Origin: UBA4285 sp050944355
Lineage (GTDB): Bacteria; Bacillota; Clostridia; Lachnospirales; Lachnospiraceae
Length of the DNA stretch: 64,000 bases
Direction: 5' to 3'
Assembly (NCBI GenBank): GCA_050944355.1
Contig: JBMNQX010000009.1
Location: 1 to 64,000 of the forward strand
Part shown: piece after piece, positions 20,632-29,692 of the stretch
Layout: each line of letters starts with the position of its first letter
Numbering within the stretch: the stretch's first letter is position 1
Notes under the pieces: model-generated
Database searches by the model: none
The model's input: the letters and a program-made list of their open reading frames with translations, nothing else
Told to the model about the DNA's origin: nothing
Position numbers and translations under genes: made by a program

Positions 20632-22107
20632 ATGCCATCACTTGCAGAAGTCAAGCACGCCGCGGAGCGCCAGGCGGTCGGCGCCATGATCGACGGGCTG
20701 ATCAAGAATCTTAAAAATTCTGAAGACAGAACCAAGACATATTTGAATATGGTCGGTCTTGCCCAGAAGTTTTTCGGCAAGGCGTTTACACCGGAGAAGG
20801 TCGAGAAAGTCAAGAAGGACGTCCAGGATCCGAACAACCGCTGGATGAAGTTCATCAACAAGACGATCGACGAGATCAACCCGAATTTCGCCAAGATGAC
20901 ACTTCTGAACCTCGGCTACGAGGCGTTCCTGCGCGGCACCAAGATGATCCGCGAGAACCGCGAGAAGTACAACTGCAACATTCCGTGGCTGATTCTCTTT
21001 GACCCGACTTCCGCCTGCAACATGCACTGCGTGGGCTGCTGGTCCGGCACATACGGCCACAAGAACAACCTGTCCTTTGAGGACATGGACAAGATTGTCA
21101 CCGAGGGCAAGAAGCTCGGCGTTTACCTGTATCTGATGACAGGCGGCGAGCCGATGGTGCGCAAGAAGGATATCCTTCGTCTGATTGAGAAGCATCACGA
21201 CTGCTATTTCGCGGCGTTCTCCAATTCGACGCTGATCGACGAAGATCTCTGCAAGGAGCTGGTACGCCTCGGCAACATGACATTCCTGCTCTCGATCGAG
21301 GGCTCTCCGGACACCAACGACGCGCGCCGCGGCGAAGGCCATTACGCTGCCGTCATGAAGGCTATGGATCTTCTGAAGAAGTACGGCATCCTGTTCGGCA
21401 CATCCGTGTGCTACACAAGCCAGAACGTCGAGGCCGTCACGAGCGACGATTTCTTCCATCTGCTCGAGGAGAAGGGCGCGAAGTTCGGTTTCTACTTCCA
21501 CTATATGCCGGTCGGCCAGAACGCCGTGCCGTCTCTGATGCCGACACCGGAGCAGAGAAAGTACATGATCGACCGCATCCGCTACATCAGAAGCAACAAG
21601 AGCAACATCCAGTTCTATCCGATGGACTTCCAGAACGACGGCGAGTACGTCGGCGGATGCATTGCCGGAGGAAGAAACTACTTCCATATCAATTCGAGCG
21701 GCGACGCTGAACCGTGCGTGTTCATTCACTTCTCGAACGCGAACATCCACGACAAGAGTGTGCTGGAAATTCTCCAGAGCCCGCTGTTCATGGAGTATCA
21801 CGAGGGTCAGCCGTTCAACCGCAATCACCTCCGTCCGTGCCCGATGCTTGAGAATCCGCAGCTCCTGCGCAAGATGGTCAAGGAGACCGGAGCCCATCAG
21901 ACAAACGAAGAGGCGCCGGAGTCTGTCGATGAACTCTGCGCAAAGTGCGACGATTACGCGGCAAAGTGGAAGCCGATGGCCGATCAGATCTGGGCCAGCG
22001 AGACGCACAAGAAGCCGACGTACGAGAACTACACAAAGCTTCACCGCGAGCATCCGGAACTGGCAGCATTCGAAAAACCGGGAGATGTGGCAAAAACTGA
22101 AAATTAA
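20632..22107 (+). CDS. Radical SAM protein
   Basis: A 491-residue protein with the radical-SAM cluster motif C129-x3-C133-x2-C136 in SACNMHCVGC, followed by TGGEP (near 165) and the SIEGSPDTNDARRG segment typical of the family barrel. About 125 residues of mostly helical sequence precede the barrel. A C-terminal region has further cysteines (GGCIAGG, EPCVF, RPCPM, LCAKCDDYA), suggesting a SPASM-like auxiliary cluster. It will cleave S-adenosylmethionine to a radical, but the substrate is unknown. GGAGGG lies before ATG 20632. It stands alone between two terminators. A TATAAT at 20567-20572 is a possible -10 without a matching -35. Confidence 0.88.
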   Translation: MPSLAEVKHAAERQAVGAMIDGLIKNLKNSEDRTKTYLNMVGLAQKFFGKAFTPEKVEKVKKDVQDPNNRWMKFINKTIDEINPNFAKMTLLNLGYEAFLRGTKMIRENREKYNCNIPWLILFDPTSACNMHCVGCWSGTYGHKNNLSFEDMDKIVTEGKKLGVYLYLMTGGEPMVRKKDILRLIEKHHDCYFAAFSNSTLIDEDLCKELVRLGNMTFLLSIEGSPDTNDARRGEGHYAAVMKAMDLLKKYGILFGTSVCYTSQNVEAVTSDDFFHLLEEKGAKFGFYFHYMPVGQNAVPSLMPTPEQRKYMIDRIRYIRSNKSNIQFYPMDFQNDGEYVGGCIAGGRNYFHINSSGDAEPCVFIHFSNANIHDKSVLEILQSPLFMEYHEGQPFNRNHLRPCPMLENPQLLRKMVKETGAHQTNEEAPESVDELCAKCDDYAAKWKPMADQIWASETHKKPTYENYTKLHREHPELAAFEKPGDVAKTEN

Positions 22108-22113
22108 AGGCAA

Positions 22114-22147
22114 CCCGGACATTTGAAAAAATGTCCGGGCTTTTTTT
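22114..22147 (+). terminator. Terminator of the radical SAM gene
   Basis: Perfect 9-bp stem CCCGGACAT (22114-22122) with ATGTCCGGG (22131-22139), then seven Ts. Confidence 0.95.
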
Positions 22148-22151
22148 GACG

Positions 22152-22189
22152 AAAAAAAGCTCCCGGCCGGATAAAATCCGGCAGAGAGC
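22152..22189 (-). terminator. Terminator of the minus-strand FakA-like gene
   Basis: On the minus strand, a stem built from GAGC/GCTC ends and a TCCGG/CCGGA core (22159-22171 with 22177-22189) is followed by seven Ts (As at 22152-22158 on the plus strand). It sits back to back with the plus-strand terminator. Confidence 0.85.
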
Positions 22190-22217
22190 ACCAGCAATAC
22201 AGATTTGGCAGAGAAGT

Positions 22218-22481
22218 TTAACCGTGAAGACCTTTCGACTGTCTGATCATGTCTTCTATGACAATGTCGTAGATTTCACCGAGGCTGCGGCAGTACTCGA
22301 GCACTTTCCAGGGCTCGTCCGTGTGAAAATGGATCTTGATCGGATCCCCGTCGCCGCCGACCGCCAGAAGACAGTCGCCCTTGAAGTTCGCCGTAAAGTA
22401 GTCGCGGACTTCATCCTCGTCCAGGTCATCGCCGTCAATCAGAAGCTGTGTATCATAGCGATATCCAGTGTATTCTTCCAT
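22218..22481 (-). CDS. Orphan FakA/YloV-like domain protein
   Basis: An 87-residue acidic protein. ATG 22481 has AAAGGAAAA upstream; an in-frame start further upstream lacks a ribosome binding site. It resembles the segment of FakA/YloV (DAK-phosphatase-type fatty acid kinase) that follows the DhaL kinase domain. YRYDTQLLI corresponds to the family's YGYCTEFIL-type strand, GDCLLAVGGDGDPIKIHFHTDEP to its GDSLVVVGDDDLIKVHVHTDNP-type core, and EIYDIVIEDM to the following strand. The kinase domain and the DegV-like end are absent. Whether it binds lipid, binds a partner or is a regulatory remnant is unknown. It has its own promoter and terminator, so it is an independent gene. Confidence 0.75.
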   Translation of the reverse strand: MEEYTGYRYDTQLLIDGDDLDEDEVRDYFTANFKGDCLLAVGGDGDPIKIHFHTDEPWKVLEYCRSLGEIYDIVIEDMIRQSKGLHG

Positions 22482-22515
22482 TGATTTTCCTTTCTGTATA
22501 TGGATTTCTTTCTGC

Positions 22516-22524
22516 ATTATAGCA
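22516..22524 (-). promoter_or_regulatory. Extended -10 promoter of the FakA-like gene
   Basis: On the minus strand TGCTATAAT (TGn plus perfect TATAAT) lies 35 bases upstream of the start at 22481. The -35 is poor, as is common with extended -10 promoters. Confidence 0.6.
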
Positions 22525-22582
22525 TAACCTTTCAACTCATGATAGTTTTATGGGACTAACAAGTCGAATTTTATAACTCGTA

Positions 22583-22591
22583 TGGTATAAT
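22583..22591 (+). promoter_or_regulatory. Extended -10 promoter of the SseB-like gene
   Basis: TGGTATAAT (TGn plus TATAAT at 22586-22591), 32 bases upstream of the GTG start at 22623. No strong -35 is seen. It is divergent from the FakA-like promoter. Confidence 0.6.
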
Positions 22592-22622
22592 ATTTGAAGC
22601 TGATTATTTGGAGGTTTTTCAA

Positions 22623-24449
22623 GTGGGTTTATTTGACCATTTTCGCAGGAAGAAAACGTCTGAGGCTGCCGAGGCTGAGGCGGGAGCCGAAGTAAAACCG
22701 CAGGAAGAACGGGATGATATAGAGTCTGAAAAGCCGGAAGCGCCGCAGGAAGAGAAAGCAGCACAGGCAGAAGAAGAGGTGCCGGTGCCGGAGCCGCAGC
22801 CGGAAAAAGCCGCCGAAGAGCAGGCCGGACCGGCAGAGCAGCGGACAGCATCCGAAGACGCACCGGGCAGAGAGCCCGGGACAGAACCGGTCCCGGAAGA
22901 GACAGCTGAGACTTCCGGGACATCCGAGCTGAATGCCGGCGATGTTCTTGACGTGGAGGAAAAGGCGGAGCCGGAAAAGCCGGAAGCGCCTGAGAGCGGG
23001 AAAAAGTCTGACGCAGGCAGTGAGGGCACCAAGACGGGGAAGGCAAAGACGCAGAGACTCGGCGTCACAGCCATTTTCCGGATCGACGCCGCATTTGCCA
23101 TGGATCACGACGGGACTCCGTCCACACTGGTGTCCGGCATCCTGGAAAAGGGCACGATTTCGCTCGGCGACAGTCTGGTGCTGACGGACGCGCAGAATCG
23201 CGTGCGGGCGACATTTCCGGTGAACGGACTCGAGAGGCTCGGCCGCGACCCGCTGCCGAAGATTACGTACGAAGAGGGCACGGGAAATCAGAACGCATAC
23301 GCGATTTATGTGGACAATACGGACCCGTCTGTTTTTGAGAAGGGCTTCAAGTGCTACCGGATCGAGCAGAACCGGGGCCGCAACAATCCGGACCGGGTGA
23401 GCGAAAAGAGGGCGGCACAGCTGGCCGGCATACTCAGGACGGGAATTCTGGAAGAGGAGACGCTTCGGAAGCTTTCGATTCAGGAGCTGTGCTTCATGAT
23501 CCGCATGATCCGCCAGATTCACGAGCAGAACGAGGTCAATGATTTCGAGAACAAGGAATCGACGCTTGAGAAAGAACTCTGCCGCAAGGTGTATGAGGCG
23601 GACGTGCTGTATGTGACGATTGACCGCACGACGAACATGCCGTTCCTGGATCAGGGCGCGGTGGACATTTATTCGAAGGAATCATTTGCGCGGGACGCGG
23701 TGGATTTCTACCGCAGACAGTTCCGTCAGCTTGCGATCCTGAAATACGAAAAGCATGAGTCGCCGTTCCCGGACAAAATGAGTCTGTTCCGGTATCTGTA
23801 CTACACCGGTGTAAACCTGGTGACGATTGACAACGGCCAGTTCAAGGTGACGGTCGACCGCGATGAGATCGAGAAGGATCCGGGGCTCAATGAGCTCAAC
23901 CGCCTTCCGTTCAAGGTGACGAATCCGTCTCTCAGGTTTGCGCTCAACTCGCTTCTTTCGGAGGCGCGCTGGCCTGTCAAGTACAAGCAGCATAAGCAGA
24001 ACGTCAAGACGCGCGAAGTCCGTATGCTCGATCAGCTGGACAAGGCGATCCTGCTGCTGCCGGTGAAGGCCGAAGGACACCGGCTGAGCGGTCTGGTCAC
24101 ATACCGATCCCTGCCGAAGAACGCCAAGATTCAGATTCCGCATATCACGGACAAGAAACAGCAGCATTTTCTGCCGTTCTTCACGGACCCGTTTGAGTTC
24201 CAGAGGCTGTATTCGACAAAGGAATGGGCGGCGCTGCCGTGCGACATCAAGCACGCGCTGATCATGGACCCGAGAATCGGCATCATCATCAATCCGGTCG
24301 CTGAGAATTTCGTTCTCACTGTCGAGGGCAAGAAAGCGCTGATTGCGGCTTTCGCGCAGAGAGAGAAACAGCTGAAGGAAGAGGAACAGGCCGAAAAAGA
24401 ACCCCGGGACGAAGAGAAACCGGATATCGGTCCGGGCTCAGACAACTGA
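22623..24449 (+). CDS. EF-Tu-domain-2-like / SseB-like multidomain protein
   Basis: A 608-residue cytoplasmic protein starting with GTG 22623 (MGLFDHFRRKK) eight bases after GGAGG. Residues 12-140 are a low-complexity Glu/Ala/Pro-rich region. From about 146 (LGVTAIFRID) there is a beta-barrel segment like domain 2 of EF-Tu (SGILEKGTISLGDSL), with a related strand pattern again near 225. Two SseB-like regions follow: one near 325-440, and one from about 469 (AILLLPVK) to 585 containing FLPFFTDPFEFQ and GIIINPVAENFVL. SseB domains occur in secretion chaperones and in many uncharacterised Gram-positive proteins. The combination is unusual and the function unknown. Flanked by its own promoter and terminator. 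Confidence 0.75.
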   Translation: MGLFDHFRRKKTSEAAEAEAGAEVKPQEERDDIESEKPEAPQEEKAAQAEEEVPVPEPQPEKAAEEQAGPAEQRTASEDAPGREPGTEPVPEETAETSGTSELNAGDVLDVEEKAEPEKPEAPESGKKSDAGSEGTKTGKAKTQRLGVTAIFRIDAAFAMDHDGTPSTLVSGILEKGTISLGDSLVLTDAQNRVRATFPVNGLERLGRDPLPKITYEEGTGNQNAYAIYVDNTDPSVFEKGFKCYRIEQNRGRNNPDRVSEKRAAQLAGILRTGILEEETLRKLSIQELCFMIRMIRQIHEQNEVNDFENKESTLEKELCRKVYEADVLYVTIDRTTNMPFLDQGAVDIYSKESFARDAVDFYRRQFRQLAILKYEKHESPFPDKMSLFRYLYYTGVNLVTIDNGQFKVTVDRDEIEKDPGLNELNRLPFKVTNPSLRFALNSLLSEARWPVKYKQHKQNVKTREVRMLDQLDKAILLLPVKAEGHRLSGLVTYRSLPKNAKIQIPHITDKKQQHFLPFFTDPFEFQRLYSTKEWAALPCDIKHALIMDPRIGIIINPVAENFVLTVEGKKALIAAFAQREKQLKEEEQAEKEPRDEEKPDIGPGSDN

Positions 24450-24500
24450 GGAAGTACATCGGCAGACAGAAAAGATAAGCGCCGTCCGGCGCATACGAAA

Positions 24501-24546
24501 AACCATCCCCATTCGTCGGATTTCCGGCGGAGAGGATGGTTTTTTT
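24501..24546 (+). terminator. Terminator between convergent genes
   Basis: AACCATCC (24501-24508) pairs with GGATGGTT (24534-24541) around a GC-rich inner stem, with seven Ts from 24540. Five As precede it, so weak termination in the other direction is also possible. Confidence 0.88.
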
Positions 24547-24609
24547 GACGCTTGAATTTATCACGGCCATTCACATGGCAAATGCCGCGGCTGCATCGTG
24601 AAAGCGAAT

Positions 24610-25515
24610 TCAGCCTTTCAGAATAAATCCGAGGATGTCCTCATAGACTTCCAGGTGCCCTTTTTCGTTGTGAATTTCGTGGCGCATATGCGGATAGAGT
24701 TTGAGCGTCACGTTCTGTACGCCGAGACTGCGGTAAGTGTCGGCGAGCCATTTCGGGCCTTTGCCGTTCTGTCCGACGGGGTCTTCCTGACCGGCTATGA
24801 TGAGAACCGGACGGTCCCTGGCGATTTTCTTCATCTCGCTCTTGTCCCAGAGTCTGCTCATGCCCTTCAGAAACTCGAGCCAGAAACCGCCGGTGTCCTC
24901 GTGCCCGCAGTAAGGGTCGGCGATGTAGCGGTTTACGTTGTCTTCGTCATACGAGAGCCAGTCGAGATCCGTGCGGGCATTTTTCACGGCCTTCGAATAG
25001 CCGCCGAGTCCCAGATTTGAGAGTTTCGGGTTCGGGAGATCGCGGTTGCTCTCTTTTACCTGACGCTTTGCGATCCAGTATCCCATCTTCATGAGAGCGC
25101 CCTGGCCGCCGTTGGTCCCGCAGAGAATGTAGCGGTCAGCGCTGCCCGGAAACCGCTGCATCAGACGCTGCGTGAGAAATGATCCCATCGAGTGGCCCAT
25201 CTGTATAAGCGGTATTCCGGGCTTTCTGGCCATTTCGTTCATGAGATGGATTCCCTCTACATTTTTTTCAAAGCCGTCTTTCGGCCAGATTTCCTGCTTC
25301 TCGACGGACTCCGCGTTCAGTCCCTGTCCCAGGGCGTCCAGAACCCAGACGGAAATATTTTTCTGATTCAGCCACTCCGCCAGTGGTTCATAGCGCTTCG
25401 CGTATTCATTCATGCCGGTGATCAGGCAGAAGCAGGCACAGGGATCACCCGCCTGCCATGTCCACCCTTTCATCGGCGTTCCATCTGAAAGCTTAACTTC
25501 AAATTGTTCTGCCAT
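24610..25515 (-). CDS. Alpha/beta hydrolase (lysophospholipase / S33 type)
   Basis: A 301-residue alpha/beta hydrolase without signal peptide. The nucleophile elbow is GHSMGSF (Ser near 119). The acid is in IAGQEDPVG and the catalytic His in MRHEIHNE near the C-terminus, in the usual order. It belongs to the monoacylglycerol lipase / lysophospholipase group; the substrate is not determinable. It lies 98 bases downstream of the GH115-type gene on the same strand, probably in one transcript. Confidence 0.85.
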   Translation of the reverse strand: MAEQFEVKLSDGTPMKGWTWQAGDPCACFCLITGMNEYAKRYEPLAEWLNQKNISVWVLDALGQGLNAESVEKQEIWPKDGFEKNVEGIHLMNEMARKPGIPLIQMGHSMGSFLTQRLMQRFPGSADRYILCGTNGGQGALMKMGYWIAKRQVKESNRDLPNPKLSNLGLGGYSKAVKNARTDLDWLSYDEDNVNRYIADPYCGHEDTGGFWLEFLKGMSRLWDKSEMKKIARDRPVLIIAGQEDPVGQNGKGPKWLADTYRSLGVQNVTLKLYPHMRHEIHNEKGHLEVYEDILGFILKG

Positions 25516-25613
25516 TGTCGTTTTTCCCTTTCACCTGCCGGCTTTTCTTCCCGGAACACCTGTCCGGGGCTTTCCGGGAAAGAAAGTTGCGCCGGCGAAT
25601 TTCGGGCGGGCTC

Positions 25614-27626
25614 TCAGGCCTGCCAGCGCTCTTTCATGAGCGCGAAAATTTCTTCATCGGTGCGGTGGTTCTCCGCGGTAAGGATCAGGCGGATTTTTGC
25701 GTCTTCCTCGGTGTTGAGGAAGTCGCGCTGCCACTGGAAGAAATGCGGACCGTCATCCCGGTTGCGCAGCCAGCTCATGAGGCCGGCCAGAACCCAGGCG
25801 GTCTGTTTGCAGTCGACTTCACAGTCGTTCTGGTAGAAATTGTGCCATTTGCCATGCTCGCGCGAGCGCATCGCATGGTCGGCGGCGAGGTACTGTTCGC
25901 GGGCGAGGCCGGCGTTGTAGAAAGCGCGCTGCCAGTTGTGGGCGTACGCCTCGCGCAGAGCTTCGGTCACAAGCCATGCGCCGGTCGAGCAGTGCATATG
26001 GATCGCGGCGCACAGCATGATCGTGTCGGCGAGCAGTGTGTCGGCCGGCCCGTCCATCTCAGACCAGGCCCTGACGCAGTGTTTCCAGTGCTGTTCGTAT
26101 TTTTTGTGGCCGTCTCGGTAAATGTCAGCGTACGCCCTGACCTGGTCTCTCAGGCTGTCGGTCTTCACAAACCACTGAAGACTTTCGGAGGCCTTTTCCG
26201 GGTCGATCAGGAACTGTGAGATCAGGCAGCGGGCCACATGGTTCTCAAACTGATCGCCCGCCAGATCGTCTTTGTGAGGACCGTAGGCGAGTGCGCTGTT
26301 GTGGTAATCGCGGATGAGGTCAGCGACGCGGCCGGCGTTTTCTTTTCCGTAGTATTCGGCGGCGTACTCGCGCGCGTGTTTTTCGATGTCGACATCGCCG
26401 GCCTGCCAGAGCTTCGCGACGAAGTCCAGATAGTACACGTGCGGTTTTATATTGCTGCAGTTGATGAGCCAGAAACTGCCCATGTCAGCTTTCAGGGTCT
26501 CCTGGAGCTGCTCCCTGACAAATTCAGGCGGGCACTGCAGCATTGTGATGTGGTTGGCGGCCTGCAGGTCGTAGAATGACACGTGGTAGTAGATGCCGTG
26601 CGGGCCTTTTTCGCCCGGGCGCGGGATCGCCGGAATTCTCGGATTGTGGTTGTCCTGGCGGCGCGATACCATGGCGCCGAAGCCGTTGTCCGCCCAGATT
26701 TTGATCAGATCGTCGGGGAAGGAGAGGCAGCCCTGGCGATAGAGTTCCAGCACTTCGCCGTAGAGGTTGACGCAGCAGTCAGCCGTCGGGTCCGCCTTGT
26801 GCACCATGTCGTACTGCAGGCGGATGATGTCGCTGATGAGCTTGCCGCGCGACTGCGGTGTCGCGTAGCGCGGGTCGTTGTGCCAGAACGGAACGTCGCC
26901 CTGACCGCGGAATCCCAGATTCCACAGCACTTTCATGCCCTTCTGTTCATCAATGGCGTTCTGCCAGAGCTGTTTGAATTTTTCGGGATATTTGTCATAG
27001 CTCGGGTCGAGATCCGGCCAGGCGTGCAGAAACATCTCCGCGCCCAGCGGCTCGGCGTGATGCTGGGTGATGACAAGCCCCATGTCAGAGGCCATCTGCC
27101 TGTATTTGCGCGCGTTTTCGCCGGTGCCCGGAATGACCATGTTTCCGCCGAGGCGCAGCAGTGCTTCATATGTCAGCTCGAACGGCTTGCGGGGATCGCG
27201 CCCGACGCTCCAGTGGTCCAGGAGAACCTCGTCGTTCACAAACCAGCCCCGGTATTTCACCACATACGTCGGGTTCTTCAGGCGGCTGCCGGCCGGGATC
27301 TCCTTTCCGGTGGTCTTCTCGAATTTCTGATCCATGAAGAACCAGAACGGCAGAACCCCGAGGTATTCGCGGCTCACGGCGTAAATGCCGTACACAAATC
27401 CGAGCTGGGAAGAGGCACGTATCGTGATGGCGTCGTCGCTCACAGTGACCTCGTACGCCTCCGCCGGCAGGCCGGCCTGCTCGAGCACGAGCTTTCCACC
27501 GGCGTTTTCTGTTTCGTCAAATACGTTCTTCAGGTCCCGCCTGAGCGTCATGACGGCGTGTCTCACAGGTTTCCCGTCACATTCCTGCGGCACCCGGACC
27601 GTCAGGTTACGATTGAGAGTAAACAT
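25614..27626 (-). CDS. Glycoside hydrolase family 115-like protein
   Basis: A 670-residue protein without signal peptide, so probably intracellular. Sequence marks of GH115 (xylan alpha-1,2-glucuronidase family) follow in order. GFVYGIYAVSREYLGVLPFWFF near 80-100 is the N-terminal domain. KYRGWFVNDE near 128 and LLRLGGNMVIPG near 158 correspond to the family's RGxFxNDE and LLRLKGNYLWP. QHHAEPLGAEMF and GFRGQGDVPFW follow. ATG 27626 has AAGGAGGAAAT just upstream. It is led by a good promoter and followed by an alpha/beta hydrolase. Activity on glucuronosylated oligosaccharides imported into the cell is an inference. Confidence 0.78.
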   Translation of the reverse strand: MFTLNRNLTVRVPQECDGKPVRHAVMTLRRDLKNVFDETENAGGKLVLEQAGLPAEAYEVTVSDDAITIRASSQLGFVYGIYAVSREYLGVLPFWFFMDQKFEKTTGKEIPAGSRLKNPTYVVKYRGWFVNDEVLLDHWSVGRDPRKPFELTYEALLRLGGNMVIPGTGENARKYRQMASDMGLVITQHHAEPLGAEMFLHAWPDLDPSYDKYPEKFKQLWQNAIDEQKGMKVLWNLGFRGQGDVPFWHNDPRYATPQSRGKLISDIIRLQYDMVHKADPTADCCVNLYGEVLELYRQGCLSFPDDLIKIWADNGFGAMVSRRQDNHNPRIPAIPRPGEKGPHGIYYHVSFYDLQAANHITMLQCPPEFVREQLQETLKADMGSFWLINCSNIKPHVYYLDFVAKLWQAGDVDIEKHAREYAAEYYGKENAGRVADLIRDYHNSALAYGPHKDDLAGDQFENHVARCLISQFLIDPEKASESLQWFVKTDSLRDQVRAYADIYRDGHKKYEQHWKHCVRAWSEMDGPADTLLADTIMLCAAIHMHCSTGAWLVTEALREAYAHNWQRAFYNAGLAREQYLAADHAMRSREHGKWHNFYQNDCEVDCKQTAWVLAGLMSWLRNRDDGPHFFQWQRDFLNTEEDAKIRLILTAENHRTDEEIFALMKERWQA

Positions 27627-27662
27627 ATTTCCTCCTTAACATTCACACATATTCTAGTATCT

Positions 27663-27691
27663 ATTATAGAAAAATCCGGCTCTGCTGTGAA
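27663..27691 (-). promoter_or_regulatory. Promoter of the GH115-like gene
   Basis: On the minus strand TTCACA (27691-27686), a 17-base spacer and a perfect TATAAT (27668-27663), 37 bases from the start codon. Confidence 0.75.
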
Positions 27692-27702
27692 CCGGAAAAG
27701 AC

Positions 27703-27746
27703 AAAAAAAGAAGGCGGAACCCCTGCTGTTGCAGGAATTCCGCCTT
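27703..27746 (-). terminator. Terminator of the LCP gene
   Basis: On the minus strand AAGGCGGAA pairs with TTCCGCCTT (27738-27746 with 27711-27719), with an inner CCTGC/GCAGG stem, followed by seven Ts (As at 27703-27709). Confidence 0.9.
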
Positions 27747-27764
27747 TACAGATGACAAATTTTG

Positions 27765-29480
27765 TCAGCCCGCCGCTGCGGTGGCCGTTTCCGAAGTCTC
27801 CGAGGTCGTTTCCGAAGAAGTGGAATCGGTGTCCCCGGACAGCGCGTCAGCGGCCCGGTCCGGATTTGCTCCGCCGAGTTCCGTGTAGCGCTCGAGAGCA
27901 TAGGAATTCACATCAAAGACATCCCCGGCCTCGACCTTGTCGATCATCTCCATGACGATCTGAACCGATGTTTCGTCGAGAATCGTCATATCCACATTGA
28001 AAGTGAGCAGAGGCGAGTACAATGACTCGAACGAGTCATACATCGTGGAGTAAGTCTGTATATTCCACGTGGAATCTTCGAGAGTCATGTTGACAAGTTT
28101 CGTAAACGCACTCTGCGGCATGTTGGTGTTGAACAGATCCTTGATACTCTCCATCAGCGATGTGTAGCGCGTCAGGATGGCCGGCGAGCTCACGCGGTTG
28201 ATGATGGCCGTCAGGACATACATCTGGTTTTTGCCGCGCTGAATATCGCCGAGCGGAAACGCGTGGCGCTCGCGGCAGAATGCAAGTGCGTATTCGCCGT
28301 TGTCGATGACGTTGTCGCCGGCATAGAAGGTAAGCGGCTCCGGATAGGTATCTTCCGTCGTGGTGAAATCGACATCCGAGTGCACGGTGATCGGCGCGAT
28401 CGCGTCCACGATGCCGGCGCATCCGGTGAAGTTGAGGCGGAAATAATAATCCAGGTTGACGTTATACAGATGCTCGAGCGTCGCCATTGAATACGCGACG
28501 CCATAGTCGCCGGCGTGCGTCAGCTTGTCCTTCTCCATCACCTCGCCGGTGTCCGAGACAATCGAAACATAAGAATCGCGCGGCGTCGAAATGATCAGAA
28601 TCTGGCGCGTCTCCGGGTTGACGACGACAACCAGGTTTACGTCGTTGTTGCCGGTCGTTCCGATCGGTCCCTCTTCGTCATTGCCCGCGATGTACAGGGC
28701 AAATGGCTCCATTGAGACATCGACGTTCGATGAATTTGAGCTGCTGTCGCTTTCCGTCACGATTTCAGAGATTGTGTATGTCTTGAGAACTTTGGTATCC
28801 GTGTCAAATGTCGTCATGATCGAGGAAATCGAATCGCGGATGTTCTCCGGGACAATGACGGCAATCTGCGAACCGGTGCTCACATTGGTTATCACAGTCT
28901 GCCAGTCGCTGACTTCTTCAACCGTCGGAGTTTTATCCGTGTCTTTGGCGATCATTTCCTCGAGCTTTGTCAGGTTGGAACTGTCCATGCCCGATACATA
29001 TTCAAACGTGTAGTCGGCCACGTCGCTCATACTCTCAGCGCTGTCAGAAGCCGCCACGACGATGGAATACTGGTGCTGCTCGGTGTTGGCGCCGGTGACG
29101 GCGGAAAGAGCGTCCAGTGTGACATTTGCGTAGAAAGTTGTGAAGCCGCACAGGAACGCGAGAACGACGGCGATGATCTTGCCGGGCAGTTTGTGCTTCG
29201 CGAACTGGCTTACCAGCGCGAAAACAGAGACAGCGGCGATCAGCGCGCCGGCTGCCACAAGATATCTCATCGGAACGATGCCCAGGCGGTACACCGTTAA
29301 CATTGCGAGTGCAAAAAGAACGAATTCAATCAGACAGAGGACGATGCCCACGCGCTTTGAAATTCTGCGCCGCTTCCGGCGCTGTAGAATCAGGCGCTTC
29401 TGTTTTGGAGTCAGAGAATCGCGGCTGATGTTATATCCGTTTTCGGAGTGCATACCGCTGTCATGGCTCTTTTTTTCCAT
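27765..29480 (-). CDS. LytR-CpsA-Psr (LCP) family cell-wall polymer ligase
   Basis: A 571-residue membrane-anchored protein. ATG 29480 follows GGGAG; an in-frame start 29 codons upstream is less likely. A basic cytoplasmic N-terminus (KRRKRRR) precedes three hydrophobic segments at about residues 40-130. An accessory region (about 140-270) and the LCP domain (about 285-480) follow. LCP hallmarks are present: ISTPRDSYV with the lipid-phosphate-binding Arg and Asp, KLTHAGDYG, and FCRERHAFPLGDIQRGKNQ. The tail is Thr/Ser/Glu-rich. LCP enzymes attach teichoic acid or capsule polymers to peptidoglycan outside the membrane. Confidence 0.9.
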   Translation of the reverse strand: MEKKSHDSGMHSENGYNISRDSLTPKQKRLILQRRKRRRISKRVGIVLCLIEFVLFALAMLTVYRLGIVPMRYLVAAGALIAAVSVFALVSQFAKHKLPGKIIAVVLAFLCGFTTFYANVTLDALSAVTGANTEQHQYSIVVAASDSAESMSDVADYTFEYVSGMDSSNLTKLEEMIAKDTDKTPTVEEVSDWQTVITNVSTGSQIAVIVPENIRDSISSIMTTFDTDTKVLKTYTISEIVTESDSSSNSSNVDVSMEPFALYIAGNDEEGPIGTTGNNDVNLVVVVNPETRQILIISTPRDSYVSIVSDTGEVMEKDKLTHAGDYGVAYSMATLEHLYNVNLDYYFRLNFTGCAGIVDAIAPITVHSDVDFTTTEDTYPEPLTFYAGDNVIDNGEYALAFCRERHAFPLGDIQRGKNQMYVLTAIINRVSSPAILTRYTSLMESIKDLFNTNMPQSAFTKLVNMTLEDSTWNIQTYSTMYDSFESLYSPLLTFNVDMTILDETSVQIVMEMIDKVEAGDVFDVNSYALERYTELGGANPDRAADALSGDTDSTSSETTSETSETATAAAG

Positions 29481-29692
29481 AAGTTTATTCTCCCGTGCGA
29501 AATCAGGACACGCACAACTTTCATTCGGTGCGCGTGCCCTGATGCTATAAAGGCATATATACTGCATTGTATCCTTTTAGCAATTCCGAGTCAATTATAC
29601 GCAGCAGAAGAAATTAATACAATGACAAAGTCTGCCGTGTGTAAAACCGGAATTTTCGCGATTTAATACCGCCTGCGTAAAGCGCGGTTTTT

